Assembly (NCBI RefSeq): GCF_900114715.1
Contig: NZ_FOTY01000007.1
Span: 61,211 to 125,210 of the forward strand
Source of the DNA: Salibacterium qingdaonense
GTDB taxonomy: Bacteria > Bacillota > Bacilli > Bacillales > Marinococcaceae
Direction: 5' to 3'
Length of the DNA: 64,000 bases
The position numbers and the translations under genes are program-made. Every line of letters begins with the position of its first letter. The first letter of the stretch is position 1. Under the pieces are notes generated by a model. That model was not told the DNA's origin. It saw only the letters and a program-made list of their open reading frames with translations, and ran no database searches. Below are positions 24,671 through 32,508 of this stretch, in pieces.

Positions 24671-25146
24671 GGAAGGGAAAAGCAGTACCCATTCATTACG
24701 TATTTCCGTCATTTCATTCAAAAAAACAGGACCGTATCAAAAGCCATTAAAAGTTAAGTCATCTCTGAAGGAAGATCGGTTATATTCGGCACATCCTGTC
24801 GGGAACCGAGTTGGCTCATATCACGTGATCCTTTGTTTGATGGGATATTCGGCTGTTTCTTCGACGAACAGGATGTTCTAGGATCGGTGCCCGTAACAGG
24901 ACGTACTTACACAGGAAGTGTCGGCTTCTACGATCGGCAATGTGCGAGCTTTTAGTATAATATCTTCCTTTAAGAGATATAGCTGAAATGTATTTTTTGT
25001 ACATGCTTTCATAGAGATTTATAGAAAATGGACAGGTGTGTTCATTTTCTTATTTATATTTATCAGCCTTTATCATCATCATACGTTATAGTTTACCCAT
25101 GCTCTTTATATACATAAGATTATAGGTAAAAAAGGAGGTATTTTCA
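24671..25146. other. Intergenic region, no gene seen
   Basis: Short ORFs on both strands lack good ribosome binding sites and family features. The only structure is a distant inverted repeat (ACATCCTGT near 24791 with ACAGGATGT near 24864). A CATACGTT motif at 25079-25086 resembles a sporulation SigE -10 box for cwlJ, but the -35 is not convincing. Confidence 0.5.
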
Positions 25147-25578
25147 TTGGCTGTAGTTAAAGCGAACGAATCCGATGTGAAGATGCTGGCCAGACTGATT
25201 CGTGCCGAGGCCGAGGGGGACGGAAAACTGGGAATGCTTATGGTTGGCAACGTTGGAATAAACCGTACAAGAGTGCGGTGCCTGGATTTTGAAAACATTA
25301 ACACCATTCCTGAAATGGTTTACCAGTCACCTGGCGGCTTCGAAGCCACTCAGAAGGGATATTTTTATCAAAGAGCCAGACAGACGGACATCAACTTAGC
25401 AAGAAAAGTAATTCAGGGAAAACGTTATCATCCCGCCAGCTACTCCCTGTGGTTCTTCGCTCCCACTGGAAACTGCCCCGACCAATGGTTCGGCGAACCA
25501 CTTGCCGGCCGCTACAAATCCCATTGTTTTTACACCCCGTCGGAAGGAAGTTGTCCGGGGGTATACAGCACATACTAA
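25147..25578 (+). CDS. cwlJ: Spore cortex-lytic cell wall hydrolase CwlJ
   Basis: A 143-residue hydrolase_2 (SleB/CwlJ catalytic domain) protein with no signal peptide, which matches CwlJ and not SleB. CwlJ breaks down spore cortex muramic-delta-lactam peptidoglycan in germination and is activated by calcium-dipicolinate. The catalytic Glu is in RAEAEGDGKLGM. The sequence AVVKAN, NVGINR, KGYFYQRAR and SLWFFAPTGNCP follows B. subtilis CwlJ closely. The start is TTG at 25147, 8 nt after AAAGGAGGT. Its presence shows a spore former. No gerQ is adjacent. Confidence 0.95.
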   Translation: MAVVKANESDVKMLARLIRAEAEGDGKLGMLMVGNVGINRTRVRCLDFENINTIPEMVYQSPGGFEATQKGYFYQRARQTDINLARKVIQGKRYHPASYSLWFFAPTGNCPDQWFGEPLAGRYKSHCFYTPSEGSCPGVYSTY

Positions 25579-25605
25579 ACAACAGTAAAAAGTACGGGAG
25601 AACGG

Positions 25606-25640
25606 AATCCGATTATCTTGATTGATAATCGGATTTTTTT
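25606..25640 (+). terminator. Terminator of cwlJ
   Basis: AATCCGATTATC pairs perfectly with GATAATCGGATT and is followed by seven T. Confidence 0.93.
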
Positions 25641-25720
25641 ATGAAAGCTGTAATGGTCAAATCCTGCTTTATCGTGCAGAATGAAATAAGGTTTTGCATC
25701 AACAGAGAGGGTGGTATAAC

Positions 25721-26533
25721 GTGATTGCAGACATGTACAAACGACGGGAAAAACTGGGGTATGTTCTCACAGTGGTCATTCTGCTGATTGCCGCTTTGTG
25801 GTTGTTGTATCAGCCATTTGAAACCGCGGGAGAGTGGCTGGAAATGCTCTGGTTCCTGCTTCCGCTCGGCATGGTTCTCTCCATCATTGCCACAAGCCGC
25901 TTCAACTACAATAAAGTGAAAGACATCATCATTCCCCCTTCCGAAAAACAACTGCCGGACCTGCAGCACGTCGTCATTAAAAAAGATGCGGCGTTCGTTC
26001 CGCGGCTCCTGCTGTTTGAAAAGGATGGCGCGTTTATCGGCATGGTGAAGCCGCTCCACCTGCCCTGGTGGATGGCACCGCTCGGTCTGCTCGGTGAGTC
26101 AATACTCCACCTTCTACCTGTCACATACGGACTGGTTTTACATCATGGAAAAACCGCCTGTACCTTCCGGAAAACAGGCGGCTTCAGACGGGTGAAGCTG
26201 ATAATTTTCAATGAAAACAACGAGGAAACCGGCACGTACATACAGGAGGAGTGGAAGTCGTTTACCCAGATGAAAGGCTCGCTTTACGACGAGCACGGAG
26301 AAGAAAGAATTGCCTTAAAAACATCCGGATTTTCCGGCGATTTCAAGTGGTATGATGAAGAAGGCAGACGTTGGGCGTCCTTTTACAACGGCTGGTTTCC
26401 CCACGAATACACGAATCTCTTCCGGGACATGCAAAATGACATCGCAGCATTGTCCGACGACCTGTCCCATCAGGATAAAATCCGGATCATATCCGTCATC
26501 AGCTGGCTGTTTCTGGAACGGATCAAGAAGTGA
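25721..26533 (+). CDS. Hypothetical protein with N-terminal membrane hairpin
   Basis: A 270-residue protein I do not recognise. Two hydrophobic segments near the N-terminus (about 14-32 and 42-58) anchor it, and the remaining 200 residues are soluble and mixed alpha/beta with many aromatic residues. The start is the GTG at 25721, 7 nt after GAGAGGGTGG. An ATG nine codons upstream overlaps that site. No Cys, no repeats and no catalytic motif are visible. It is flanked by terminators on both sides, so it is probably monocistronic. Confidence 0.7.
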   Translation: MIADMYKRREKLGYVLTVVILLIAALWLLYQPFETAGEWLEMLWFLLPLGMVLSIIATSRFNYNKVKDIIIPPSEKQLPDLQHVVIKKDAAFVPRLLLFEKDGAFIGMVKPLHLPWWMAPLGLLGESILHLLPVTYGLVLHHGKTACTFRKTGGFRRVKLIIFNENNEETGTYIQEEWKSFTQMKGSLYDEHGEERIALKTSGFSGDFKWYDEEGRRWASFYNGWFPHEYTNLFRDMQNDIAALSDDLSHQDKIRIISVISWLFLERIKK

Positions 26534-26819
26534 TATCCACCGATAGGATTTTTGGGATGTGAGAAGGATTCCCTGGATCACCGGGGTATCCGCGGCCAGT
26601 GGACATTACATGCTGCGGCTTCCGCTTTAGTATCCACAGAATAGGATTCCAGGGACACTATCGCGCCGGGGAGTATCGGTAGTGGTTCCCGACGTCCGCA
26701 GACATCCGTTATTCTTCCGCTGCAACGGCGTAGTGTCCACCAATTTCCTTTGCATGGACACTAACCTCTTTTTTTCATCTCGTAATGGTCACACCCCATC
26801 CCCAGCACAACAATAAAAC
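26534..26819. repeat. Intergenic palindromic elements with GTGTCC cores, cluster 1
   Basis: No gene. TAGTGTCCA (26731-26739) and TGGACACTA (26755-26763) form a 9-bp inverted repeat. Related pieces are GTGGACAT (near 26599), TATCCAC followed by a GA-TAGGATT block (26536 and 26630), and GGGACACTA (near 26652). The same core recurs at 56564-56661 and 59462-59657. Confidence 0.6.
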
Positions 26820-26862
26820 GCTCCCGGTTTGTCCAAACGACAGACGGGAGCCTTCTTTTTTT
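26820..26862. terminator. Terminator between hypothetical gene and alcohol dehydrogenase
   Basis: GCTCCCG (26820-26826) pairs with CGGGAGC (26845-26851), with a second TTTGTC/GACA pairing inside and T runs on both strands. It probably serves both converging genes. Confidence 0.75.
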
Positions 26863-26875
26863 CTATGGAGATTCT

Positions 26876-27901
26876 TTATGGTCTGATCAGGACTTTCAGG
26901 GCTTCACGATTGTCCATGGCACGGTACCCTTCCGGCACGTCATCGAGGCCCATCGTTACGTCAAAGACGCGGCCGGGATTCAGGGTGCCGTTGAGAATGT
27001 CCGGCAGCAGCTCTTCCATGTAGGCACGTGTCGGCGCCGGGCCTCCGGTCAGCGTAATGTTGCGGCCGAAAAAGCTGGCTCCAACGGGAGCATCGTTGTA
27101 CTGCGGTGCTCCAACGCGGCTGATCACACCGCCGGAGCGGACCACACCGGCGCTCATTTCAAACGCGGGCATCAGACCGACGCATTCGAGCACAACGTGG
27201 GTGCCCTCCCCGTTAGTGAGTTCACGCACTTTCGCAATACCTTCTTCCCCGCGCTCGGGAACCACATTGGTCGCGCCGAATTCCACACCGAGGTCCGTAC
27301 GCTCCTTATGACGCCCCATCAGAATGATTTTCTTTGCACCAAGTTTTTTCGCGGACAACACAGCAAGAAGGCCGACCGCTCCGTCGCCGATAACCGTCAC
27401 CGTCGTATTCTCGTTCACACCGCCCATGACCGCCGCGTGATAGCCCGTGCCGTAGACGTCTGACAGCGTCAGCAGTGATGGAATCAAAGGAGAGTCGTCT
27501 TCTATTTCATCCGGCAGTTTAAACATACTCCCCTGGGCTTGCGGGATATGAACGTATTCAGCCTGGCCGCCGCTCATGAAACCTCCGTTCACACACGATG
27601 TCGTCCATCCTTCCTGACAGTGGGGACAGGTGTTATCAGCGTAGAAAAATGGAACAACGACGAGGTCGCCTTTCTTAAAGCCGGTCACGTCTTCTCCCAT
27701 TTCTTCGATCCGGCCAAGCACTTCATGACCCATTGCTTCGCCGTGATCATGGGATTCCATGTTGTGGTATGGATGAAGGTCGGTCCCGCAGATACAGGAC
27801 GCCACCACTCTTAATACGCTGTCTGTCGGCTGCTGAACGCGTGGAACCGGTACGTCTTCTACACGTACGTCTCCTGCTTCGTACATCTTATTTGTTTTCA
27901 T
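26876..27901 (-). CDS. Zinc-dependent alcohol dehydrogenase family protein
   Basis: A 341-residue medium-chain dehydrogenase. Catalytic zinc ligands are Cys in CICGTD (about 38) and His-Glu in MGHE (about 58-59). The nucleotide-binding GDGAVG motif is near residue 174. The structural zinc loop is incomplete: CPHCQEGWTTSC keeps three cysteines, but the usual third position is Gly, so the structural zinc may be absent. Substrates of this group include alcohols, polyols and formaldehyde adducts, and none can be assigned. The gene stands alone. Confidence 0.88.
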   Translation of the reverse strand: MKTNKMYEAGDVRVEDVPVPRVQQPTDSVLRVVASCICGTDLHPYHNMESHDHGEAMGHEVLGRIEEMGEDVTGFKKGDLVVVPFFYADNTCPHCQEGWTTSCVNGGFMSGGQAEYVHIPQAQGSMFKLPDEIEDDSPLIPSLLTLSDVYGTGYHAAVMGGVNENTTVTVIGDGAVGLLAVLSAKKLGAKKIILMGRHKERTDLGVEFGATNVVPERGEEGIAKVRELTNGEGTHVVLECVGLMPAFEMSAGVVRSGGVISRVGAPQYNDAPVGASFFGRNITLTGGPAPTRAYMEELLPDILNGTLNPGRVFDVTMGLDDVPEGYRAMDNREALKVLIRP

Positions 27902-28203
27902 GTGTATTCTCCACCTTTTTTACGTTGTGCGGCAGGCAGCATCATTACTGCCCCGTATACACAATGTAGCACAAACCTTACGGATCTATCAGTTTTCAAA
28001 ACTGCGGCAGATCCGGAGTGCGCCTCCTCTTCTCCTTCTTTTTTCGCAGGACGATGCCATGAACCTGGAGAAATATTCTTGTTTCCTTTTGCATTCAGAG
28101 GGCTTTTCTGTTTTAATATAAGAACAAACGTTCGATTTTATGGTTGTTTTTCACGCGGATTCCTGTCTTTTGATGGGGAGACGTAAGGAAAGGAGGACAC
28201 AGC
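27902..28203. other. Divergent intergenic region with promoter and LexA-like box
   Basis: About 300 nt between divergent genes. No ORF is supported. The right part contains a plausible SigA-type promoter (TTGCAT at 28089-28094, TTTAAT or TAATAT near 28112-28119) and the LexA-like palindrome at 28121-28134, in front of the sigma factor operon. Confidence 0.5.
28121..28134. promoter_or_regulatory. LexA/SOS-like box upstream of the sigO-type operon
   Basis: AGAACAAACGTTCG matches the Bacillus SOS box (CGAAC-N4-GTTCG) at 13 of 14 positions and keeps the purine/pyrimidine pattern of the centre. It overlaps the expected transcription start just downstream of a -10-like sequence, a normal place for LexA repression. 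Confidence 0.55.
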
Positions 28204-28824
28204 ATGGAACACGTACCATCCGGATTGTACGGCCGCTGCCGCAGGCTTGATCAATTCATTGCGGATCACCCTGCACTCTGGGGGCATTCTGTGATGCAGC
28301 AGTTCCTCCAGGATGAGCACCGCCGCGAACAGCTCATTCAGGCGGTTTGTGCTCCGACACCAGAAAACCGGGAAGCACTCGATAAAGTGTTCGCTTCCTT
28401 TTACACAGAAGTCAGGTTTACATCCTATATATTGAAAACGCTGCACTGGAAGGCAGTCCGATATGATCAGAAGCGGCAGCGCAGGACACGGCAGCAGCCT
28501 CTAATAATGGACAAACCTCTGAATCCGGACCAGCCGGAAACGATAATAGATTCTTTTGTATCAACCAACACACCGGATCCAGAAGAAGGGCTGCCGGGAA
28601 AAGCAGAAGATCTCCGGCAGTGTATCGGCGATGCTTTCCTTTACAAAGCCTTGAGCCAACTCACGGACCGCCAGTATGCCGTGCTTCACAAGAAGTTTTT
28701 AGAAGAAAAAAACGATAAAGCTATTGCCGGCCAGTGGAACGTTTCTCCGCAGGCCGTCTACAAGACAAAACAGGCCGCGCTTACGAAGTTGAGATCGTTC
28801 ATGGAAAGGGGGAGAAGCACATGA
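28204..28824 (+). CDS. sigO: SigO-like (YvrI) sigma factor subunit
   Basis: A 206-residue sigma-70-type protein. Residues about 145-200 form region 4, with the helix-turn-helix around LTDRQYAVLHKKFLEEKNDK and AIAGQWNVSPQAVYKTKQAAL (two adjacent segments). The N-terminal half is basic and lacks a canonical region 2 core-binding helix. In B. subtilis SigO works only with RsoA, a separate small protein that supplies the region 2 function. Here a RsoA-like gene follows two positions downstream, so this is very likely the SigO type of split sigma factor. AAGGAGG precedes the ATG. The stop overlaps yvrJ by ATGA. B. subtilis SigO responds to acid and envelope stress and drives oxalate decarboxylase genes, none of which are seen here. 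Confidence 0.8.
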   Translation: MEHVPSGLYGRCRRLDQFIADHPALWGHSVMQQFLQDEHRREQLIQAVCAPTPENREALDKVFASFYTEVRFTSYILKTLHWKAVRYDQKRQRRTRQQPLIMDKPLNPDQPETIIDSFVSTNTPDPEEGLPGKAEDLRQCIGDAFLYKALSQLTDRQYAVLHKKFLEEKNDKAIAGQWNVSPQAVYKTKQAALTKLRSFMERGRST

Positions 28825-28982
28825 TAAATGTGATGAACGCGGCGGGTTTTATGCAGGTGCTTGCCAATTTCGGTTTCCCTATTGTTATAACGTTTTACCT
28901 TTTATTCCGGTTTGAAAAACGGTTGGAAAGTATAGAGAAAACATTGAAAAAGAACGAGGAAAAAAGGAGGGAGCAGGAATGA
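28821..28982 (+). CDS. yvrJ: YvrJ-family small membrane protein
   Basis: A 53-residue protein with one membrane helix (about 10-29, FMQVLANFGFPIVITFYLL) and a charged coiled-coil-like tail rich in Lys and Glu (RLESIEKTLKKNEEKRREQE). This matches the YvrJ family by size and pattern. It overlaps the sigma gene upstream and the RsoA-like gene downstream by ATGA at both ends. In B. subtilis yvrJ lies in the same neighbourhood as sigO/rsoA, but not between them. Its position here suggests a membrane partner, perhaps an anchor or regulator for the split sigma factor (inference). Confidence 0.85.
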   Translation: MINVMNAAGFMQVLANFGFPIVITFYLLFRFEKRLESIEKTLKKNEEKRREQE

Positions 28983-29218
28983 TCATTACGCTGACCCTTA
29001 TTCAGGAAGCGAGACAGCAGGATGAAAAAGCCATCCAGCGTATCATCGACCAGTTTGAACCATTTATGGAGCAGTGCCTGGCGCAGACGCATGCTCACGA
29101 AAAAGAAGACCTGCGCCAGGACCTGCGGTTATCATGCATCGAATGTATTCATTCGTTTGAAAATATGGATTCTCCCGGGTTTTTCACGTTCTGCAGGGAA
29201 CTCGATACAAGAAAATAA
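28979..29218 (+). CDS. rsoA: RsoA-like co-sigma factor (region 2 type)
   Basis: A 79-residue protein. It resembles the conserved N-terminal part of ECF sigma factors (regions 1.2-2.2): ARQQDEKAIQRIIDQFEPFM, followed by KEDLRQDLRLSCIECIHSF. The DLRQDLRL block corresponds to the core-binding DLxQE-type helix. It lacks region 4, which is provided by the SigO-like protein encoded two genes upstream. RsoA is the known example of this arrangement in B. subtilis. AAAAGGAGGG lies upstream, and the start overlaps yvrJ by ATGA. Confidence 0.8.
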   Translation: MIITLTLIQEARQQDEKAIQRIIDQFEPFMEQCLAQTHAHEKEDLRQDLRLSCIECIHSFENMDSPGFFTFCRELDTRK

Positions 29219-29395
29219 CGCAGAATGATAAAGGTCACAGCTTCACCCCGAAGTACCCGCATCGAAATACTCATCGAGCCACTCTTTAAAAAGCTCATGG
29301 CTCTGTTCCACGCGTTAATAGACAAACGCGGATCTCTGCTGCCATGAACAGCGGTCCGAAGGTTTTTTTACACCAAAAAAAGAAATTTCATCGAT

Positions 29396-30547
29396 TTACA
29401 ATCCGGCTTTGATTTGTTCTGTCGTCATCCAGCTTCCGGAAGCGGCGGATTCCTGGACAGCTTCGAGGACGACCTGATTTTCGAATCCGTCGTTAAAGTT
29501 GGCATGGGGGCTTTTGTTTTCGTGAATGCCGTTTATCAGTTCCGCCATTTGGTGAATGAACGTGTGCTCATAACCGATGATGTGTCCCGCAGGCCAGTAC
29601 GCCTGCATATACGGGTGCTCAGCCTCTGTGCAGTGGATCATCCTAAAGCCCTGCATCCCCGGTTCATCATCTTCAAAGTACACTTCCAGGTTATTCATAT
29701 TCTCCAGATCCCAGCGGATGGAGCCTTTTTCGCCGTTGATTTCGAATTGGTTCTTGTTGCGGCTGCCGGCTGCAAACCGGGTGGCTTCAAAGACCCCCAT
29801 GGCGCCGTTGTTAAACCGGGCCAGAAAGCCGGCAGCATCATCGACGGTCACTTCTCCTGTACCGGATCCATCCTCCAGCGGACGCTCAGGGATAAATGTT
29901 TGCAGCATGCCGCTGACAGAGTGGAATTCCCCGACGAGAAAACGCGCCAAATCAATAATATGAGCACCAATATCACCGAGAGCGCCGGATCCGGTGTATT
30001 CTTTTTTCAGCCGCCACACGAGCGGGAATGCCGGATCCATGATGAAATCCTGCAGATACTGGGCTCGGATATGATAAATCCGCCCGAGACGTCCCTCTCG
30101 TATCAGCTGCGCAGCATACTGCACGGCGGGGGCGTACCGGTAATTGTGCGATACCATATGAACGACGTTATTCTCTTCGACAGCATCTTTCATGCGTTTG
30201 GCCTGCGCGGCGGTGACTGCGAGTGGTTTCTCGCTTATGACATGCTTCCCGGCTTCCGCGGCGGCAATGGCCATGTCCGCGTGGGTATGGTTTGGGGTGA
30301 CGATATCGATCAGGTCTATATCGTCACGTTCCACGAGCCGGCGCCAATCCGTTTCCACAGAGTCCCAGCCGAACTGCTCCGCCGCCTCTCTCACCGCAGC
30401 TTCATTCCGTCCGGAAATGGCCTGCTGCACGGGAACTGCCGGAGGATCAAAGTAGAAAGGCAGATCCCGGTACGCATGACTGTGGACTTTCCCCATAAAT
30501 TGATGGCCGATCATTCCGACCCGGACCCTGTTCTTGTTTATACCCAA
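29396..30547 (-). CDS. Gfo/Idh/MocA family oxidoreductase
   Basis: A 383-residue NAD(P)-dependent sugar or cyclitol dehydrogenase. The Rossmann motif is GMIGHQFMGKVHSHAY (about 11-26), the catalytic Lys lies in EKPLAV (about 105-110), and the C-terminal beta-sheet domain contains GDIGAHIIDLARFL. The start is TTG at 30547, overlapping the stop of the isomerase gene by 10 nt. No ATG is available without losing the Rossmann strand. It is the last gene of the lacI-rbsB-rbsA-rbsC-isomerase operon. Such pairs typically oxidise and epimerise inositol-like or rare sugars. The substrate is unknown. Confidence 0.88.
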   Translation of the reverse strand: MGINKNRVRVGMIGHQFMGKVHSHAYRDLPFYFDPPAVPVQQAISGRNEAAVREAAEQFGWDSVETDWRRLVERDDIDLIDIVTPNHTHADMAIAAAEAGKHVISEKPLAVTAAQAKRMKDAVEENNVVHMVSHNYRYAPAVQYAAQLIREGRLGRIYHIRAQYLQDFIMDPAFPLVWRLKKEYTGSGALGDIGAHIIDLARFLVGEFHSVSGMLQTFIPERPLEDGSGTGEVTVDDAAGFLARFNNGAMGVFEATRFAAGSRNKNQFEINGEKGSIRWDLENMNNLEVYFEDDEPGMQGFRMIHCTEAEHPYMQAYWPAGHIIGYEHTFIHQMAELINGIHENKSPHANFNDGFENQVVLEAVQESAASGSWMTTEQIKAGL

Positions 30548-31506
30548 AAGACTTCACCAATCCTTTCCCGTATGAGAATACTTCGGAGAAACGCGGAGGC
30601 TTTCTCAAATCCTTCTTCCACCGACATCAGGCTGTCTTCGTGTTCAATGCTCACGACGCCTTCATAGCCGGCGAGCTGCAGCGCGCTGATTATATCGCGC
30701 CACGTCTTCTCCCCCTGTCCGTAACCAATCGTGCGGAACATCCACGAACGGTTCCATTCATCGGTGTACGGTTTCGTATCCAGGACACCGTTCACCGCGG
30801 TATTTCCAGCATCAAAGCTTGTGTCTTTCGCGTGGAAATAAAACAATGCATCCGCTTCCGCCAGTTTCTTAATCGACGCCACAGGGTCCATCCCCTGCCA
30901 GAAAAAGTGGCTGGGATCCATGTTCACCCCAATATTTGTGCCGCACGCTTCGCGGAGCCTGATACTTGTTTCCGTATTGTAGACGTTGAACCCGGGGTGC
31001 GGCTCAATGGCAGCCAGCACTCCGTGTTCTTTCAGCAGCCGGTCCTGCTCTTTCCAGTACGGAATGACTTTTTCCCGCCACTGCCATTCCAAAACCTCCG
31101 CATGCTCCGTCGGCCACGGACACGTCACCCACACCGGATGTTTGGAGTCCTCCGACTCGCCCGGACATCCGGAAAACGTAATCACATGCTTCACGCCGAG
31201 CATAGCTGCCAGGCGGACTGTCTGTTCAAACAACTCGTGGTTCTGCGCCGCTTTGCGCGGATCAGGATGAAGCGGGTTACTGTGGCAGCTGAGAGCGCTG
31301 ATCTTCAATCCTCTGTCTGTGATTTTTTTCTGAAATTCCCGCCGTTTCGTGTCATCATTCAAGAGTTCCACCGGATCACAATGGGCATTGCCAGGATGGC
31401 CGCCTGTGCCGATTTCCACCGCATCCAGGCCGTTAGCCTTCACAAGATCGAGTGCCTCCTCAAGCGGCCGGTCCTGAAACAACACCGTAAATACGCCTAA
31501 ATCCAT
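30538..31506 (-). CDS. Sugar phosphate isomerase/epimerase (xylose isomerase-like TIM barrel)
   Basis: A 322-residue AP endonuclease family 2 TIM-barrel protein of the IolE/IolH/ketose-3-epimerase type. Metal ligands are visible as Glu in AAIEPHPGF, Asp-His in NMDPSHFFW, His in YFHAKD and Glu in SIEHED near the C-terminus. The start at 31506 has AAAGGTG 10 nt upstream, and the GTG three codons earlier is too close to it. The partner of the Gfo/Idh dehydrogenase that follows. These two families together are common in catabolism of inositol-like compounds or keto-sugars imported by ribose-type ABC systems. Confidence 0.88.
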   Translation of the reverse strand: MDLGVFTVLFQDRPLEEALDLVKANGLDAVEIGTGGHPGNAHCDPVELLNDDTKRREFQKKITDRGLKISALSCHSNPLHPDPRKAAQNHELFEQTVRLAAMLGVKHVITFSGCPGESEDSKHPVWVTCPWPTEHAEVLEWQWREKVIPYWKEQDRLLKEHGVLAAIEPHPGFNVYNTETSIRLREACGTNIGVNMDPSHFFWQGMDPVASIKKLAEADALFYFHAKDTSFDAGNTAVNGVLDTKPYTDEWNRSWMFRTIGYGQGEKTWRDIISALQLAGYEGVVSIEHEDSLMSVEEGFEKASAFLRSILIRERIGEVFWV

Positions 31507-31527
31507 ATATGTCACACCTTTCCATTT

Positions 31528-32508
31528 CTAATCCCTTTTCTGGAATAATACCGCTACGATAATAATGAGTCCTTTGACAAAGCCCTGCAGATGAGGAGAG
31601 ACATTCATCAGATTCATCATGTTATTTAAAATACCGAGAATCAGCACACCGAAAAAGGTACCAATAACTTTCCCCCGTCCTCCGGTCATTCTTGTTCCTC
31701 CGATAATAACCGCCGCAATCGCATCCAGTTCATACAGCTGACCAGAGCTTGAAGAGGAAATCGAATTCAGCCGGGACGTTTCAATGATGGCGGCAATACT
31801 GACGAGAAAGCCTGCCATACTGTAGACGGCAATCTTCACGCGGTCGACCCGGATCGTGGACAGCACCGCTGCCTTCTCATTGCTTCCGACTGCGTACACG
31901 TACCGGCCAAAACGGGTGTAATTCATCAGGACGTATACAAGTGCTGTCATAGCAAGAAAGATAATAATAGGATAATCGACGACGCCGAGTTCACTATTGG
32001 CAATCGCTGAAAAGCCGTTTACTTCGCCGGAGACGCTCCCTCCGTCCGCTGTATATAACGCAATGGAACGCGCGGCGGACATCATACCGAGTGTTGCAAT
32101 GAACGACGCAATTTTCCCTTTGGAAATCAGAACACCGTTGATAAAACCAGCTGCCGAGCCGACGGCACATGCAGCGATCAGAGCTGCCATGATACTTCCT
32201 GTGGCATTTAACGCCAGCACCGACATCACACCGACCATGGCAAGCACCGAGCCGACGGATAAATCAATACCGCCTGAAAGCATAACCATTGTCATACCAA
32301 GTGATACAATACCGATGATGGATACCTGCATCAGGATATTGAGCTGATTGTTAATATCCAGAAACCGCGGGTTTAACACAGCGGCGAGGACAAATATAAT
32401 GACAAACGCGATAATGACGCTGTATTCCGCCCATAACCAGGACAGCCAGTTTCGTTTCTCTGTTTTTGGTTCCGCAGACTGCTGCGGCTCGAATTGGGGT
32501 TCAGCCAA
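31528..32508 (-). CDS. Ribose-type sugar ABC permease (RbsC family)
   Basis: A 326-residue permease with about nine to ten helices. The family signature MLSGGIDLSVGSVLAMVGV is near residue 75-95, and IAAVIIGGTRMTGGRGKVIGT near 255-275. The start is TTG at 32508, overlapping the end of the ATPase gene by 8 nt and preceded by AAAGGATGGTGGAG. The longer ATG start at 32571 would lie deep inside the ATPase gene. It works as a dimer with the ATPase and the lipoprotein receptor encoded upstream. Confidence 0.92.
   Translation of the reverse strand: MAEPQFEPQQSAEPKTEKRNWLSWLWAEYSVIIAFVIIFVLAAVLNPRFLDINNQLNILMQVSIIGIVSLGMTMVMLSGGIDLSVGSVLAMVGVMSVLALNATGSIMAALIAACAVGSAAGFINGVLISKGKIASFIATLGMMSAARSIALYTADGGSVSGEVNGFSAIANSELGVVDYPIIIFLAMTALVYVLMNYTRFGRYVYAVGSNEKAAVLSTIRVDRVKIAVYSMAGFLVSIAAIIETSRLNSISSSSSGQLYELDAIAAVIIGGTRMTGGRGKVIGTFFGVLILGILNNMMNLMNVSPHLQGFVKGLIIIVAVLFQKRD

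Noticed and set aside
24663-25004. Short ORFs on both strands before cwlJ
   Set aside because: No good ribosome binding site, biased composition and no family features.
29414-30667. Long plus-strand ORF of 417 residues
   Set aside because: Antisense shadow of the Gfo/Idh gene and the end of the isomerase gene.
30640-31500. Plus-strand ORF of 286 residues
   Set aside because: Antisense to the TIM-barrel isomerase, and rich in Arg/His/Phe as shadow frames are.
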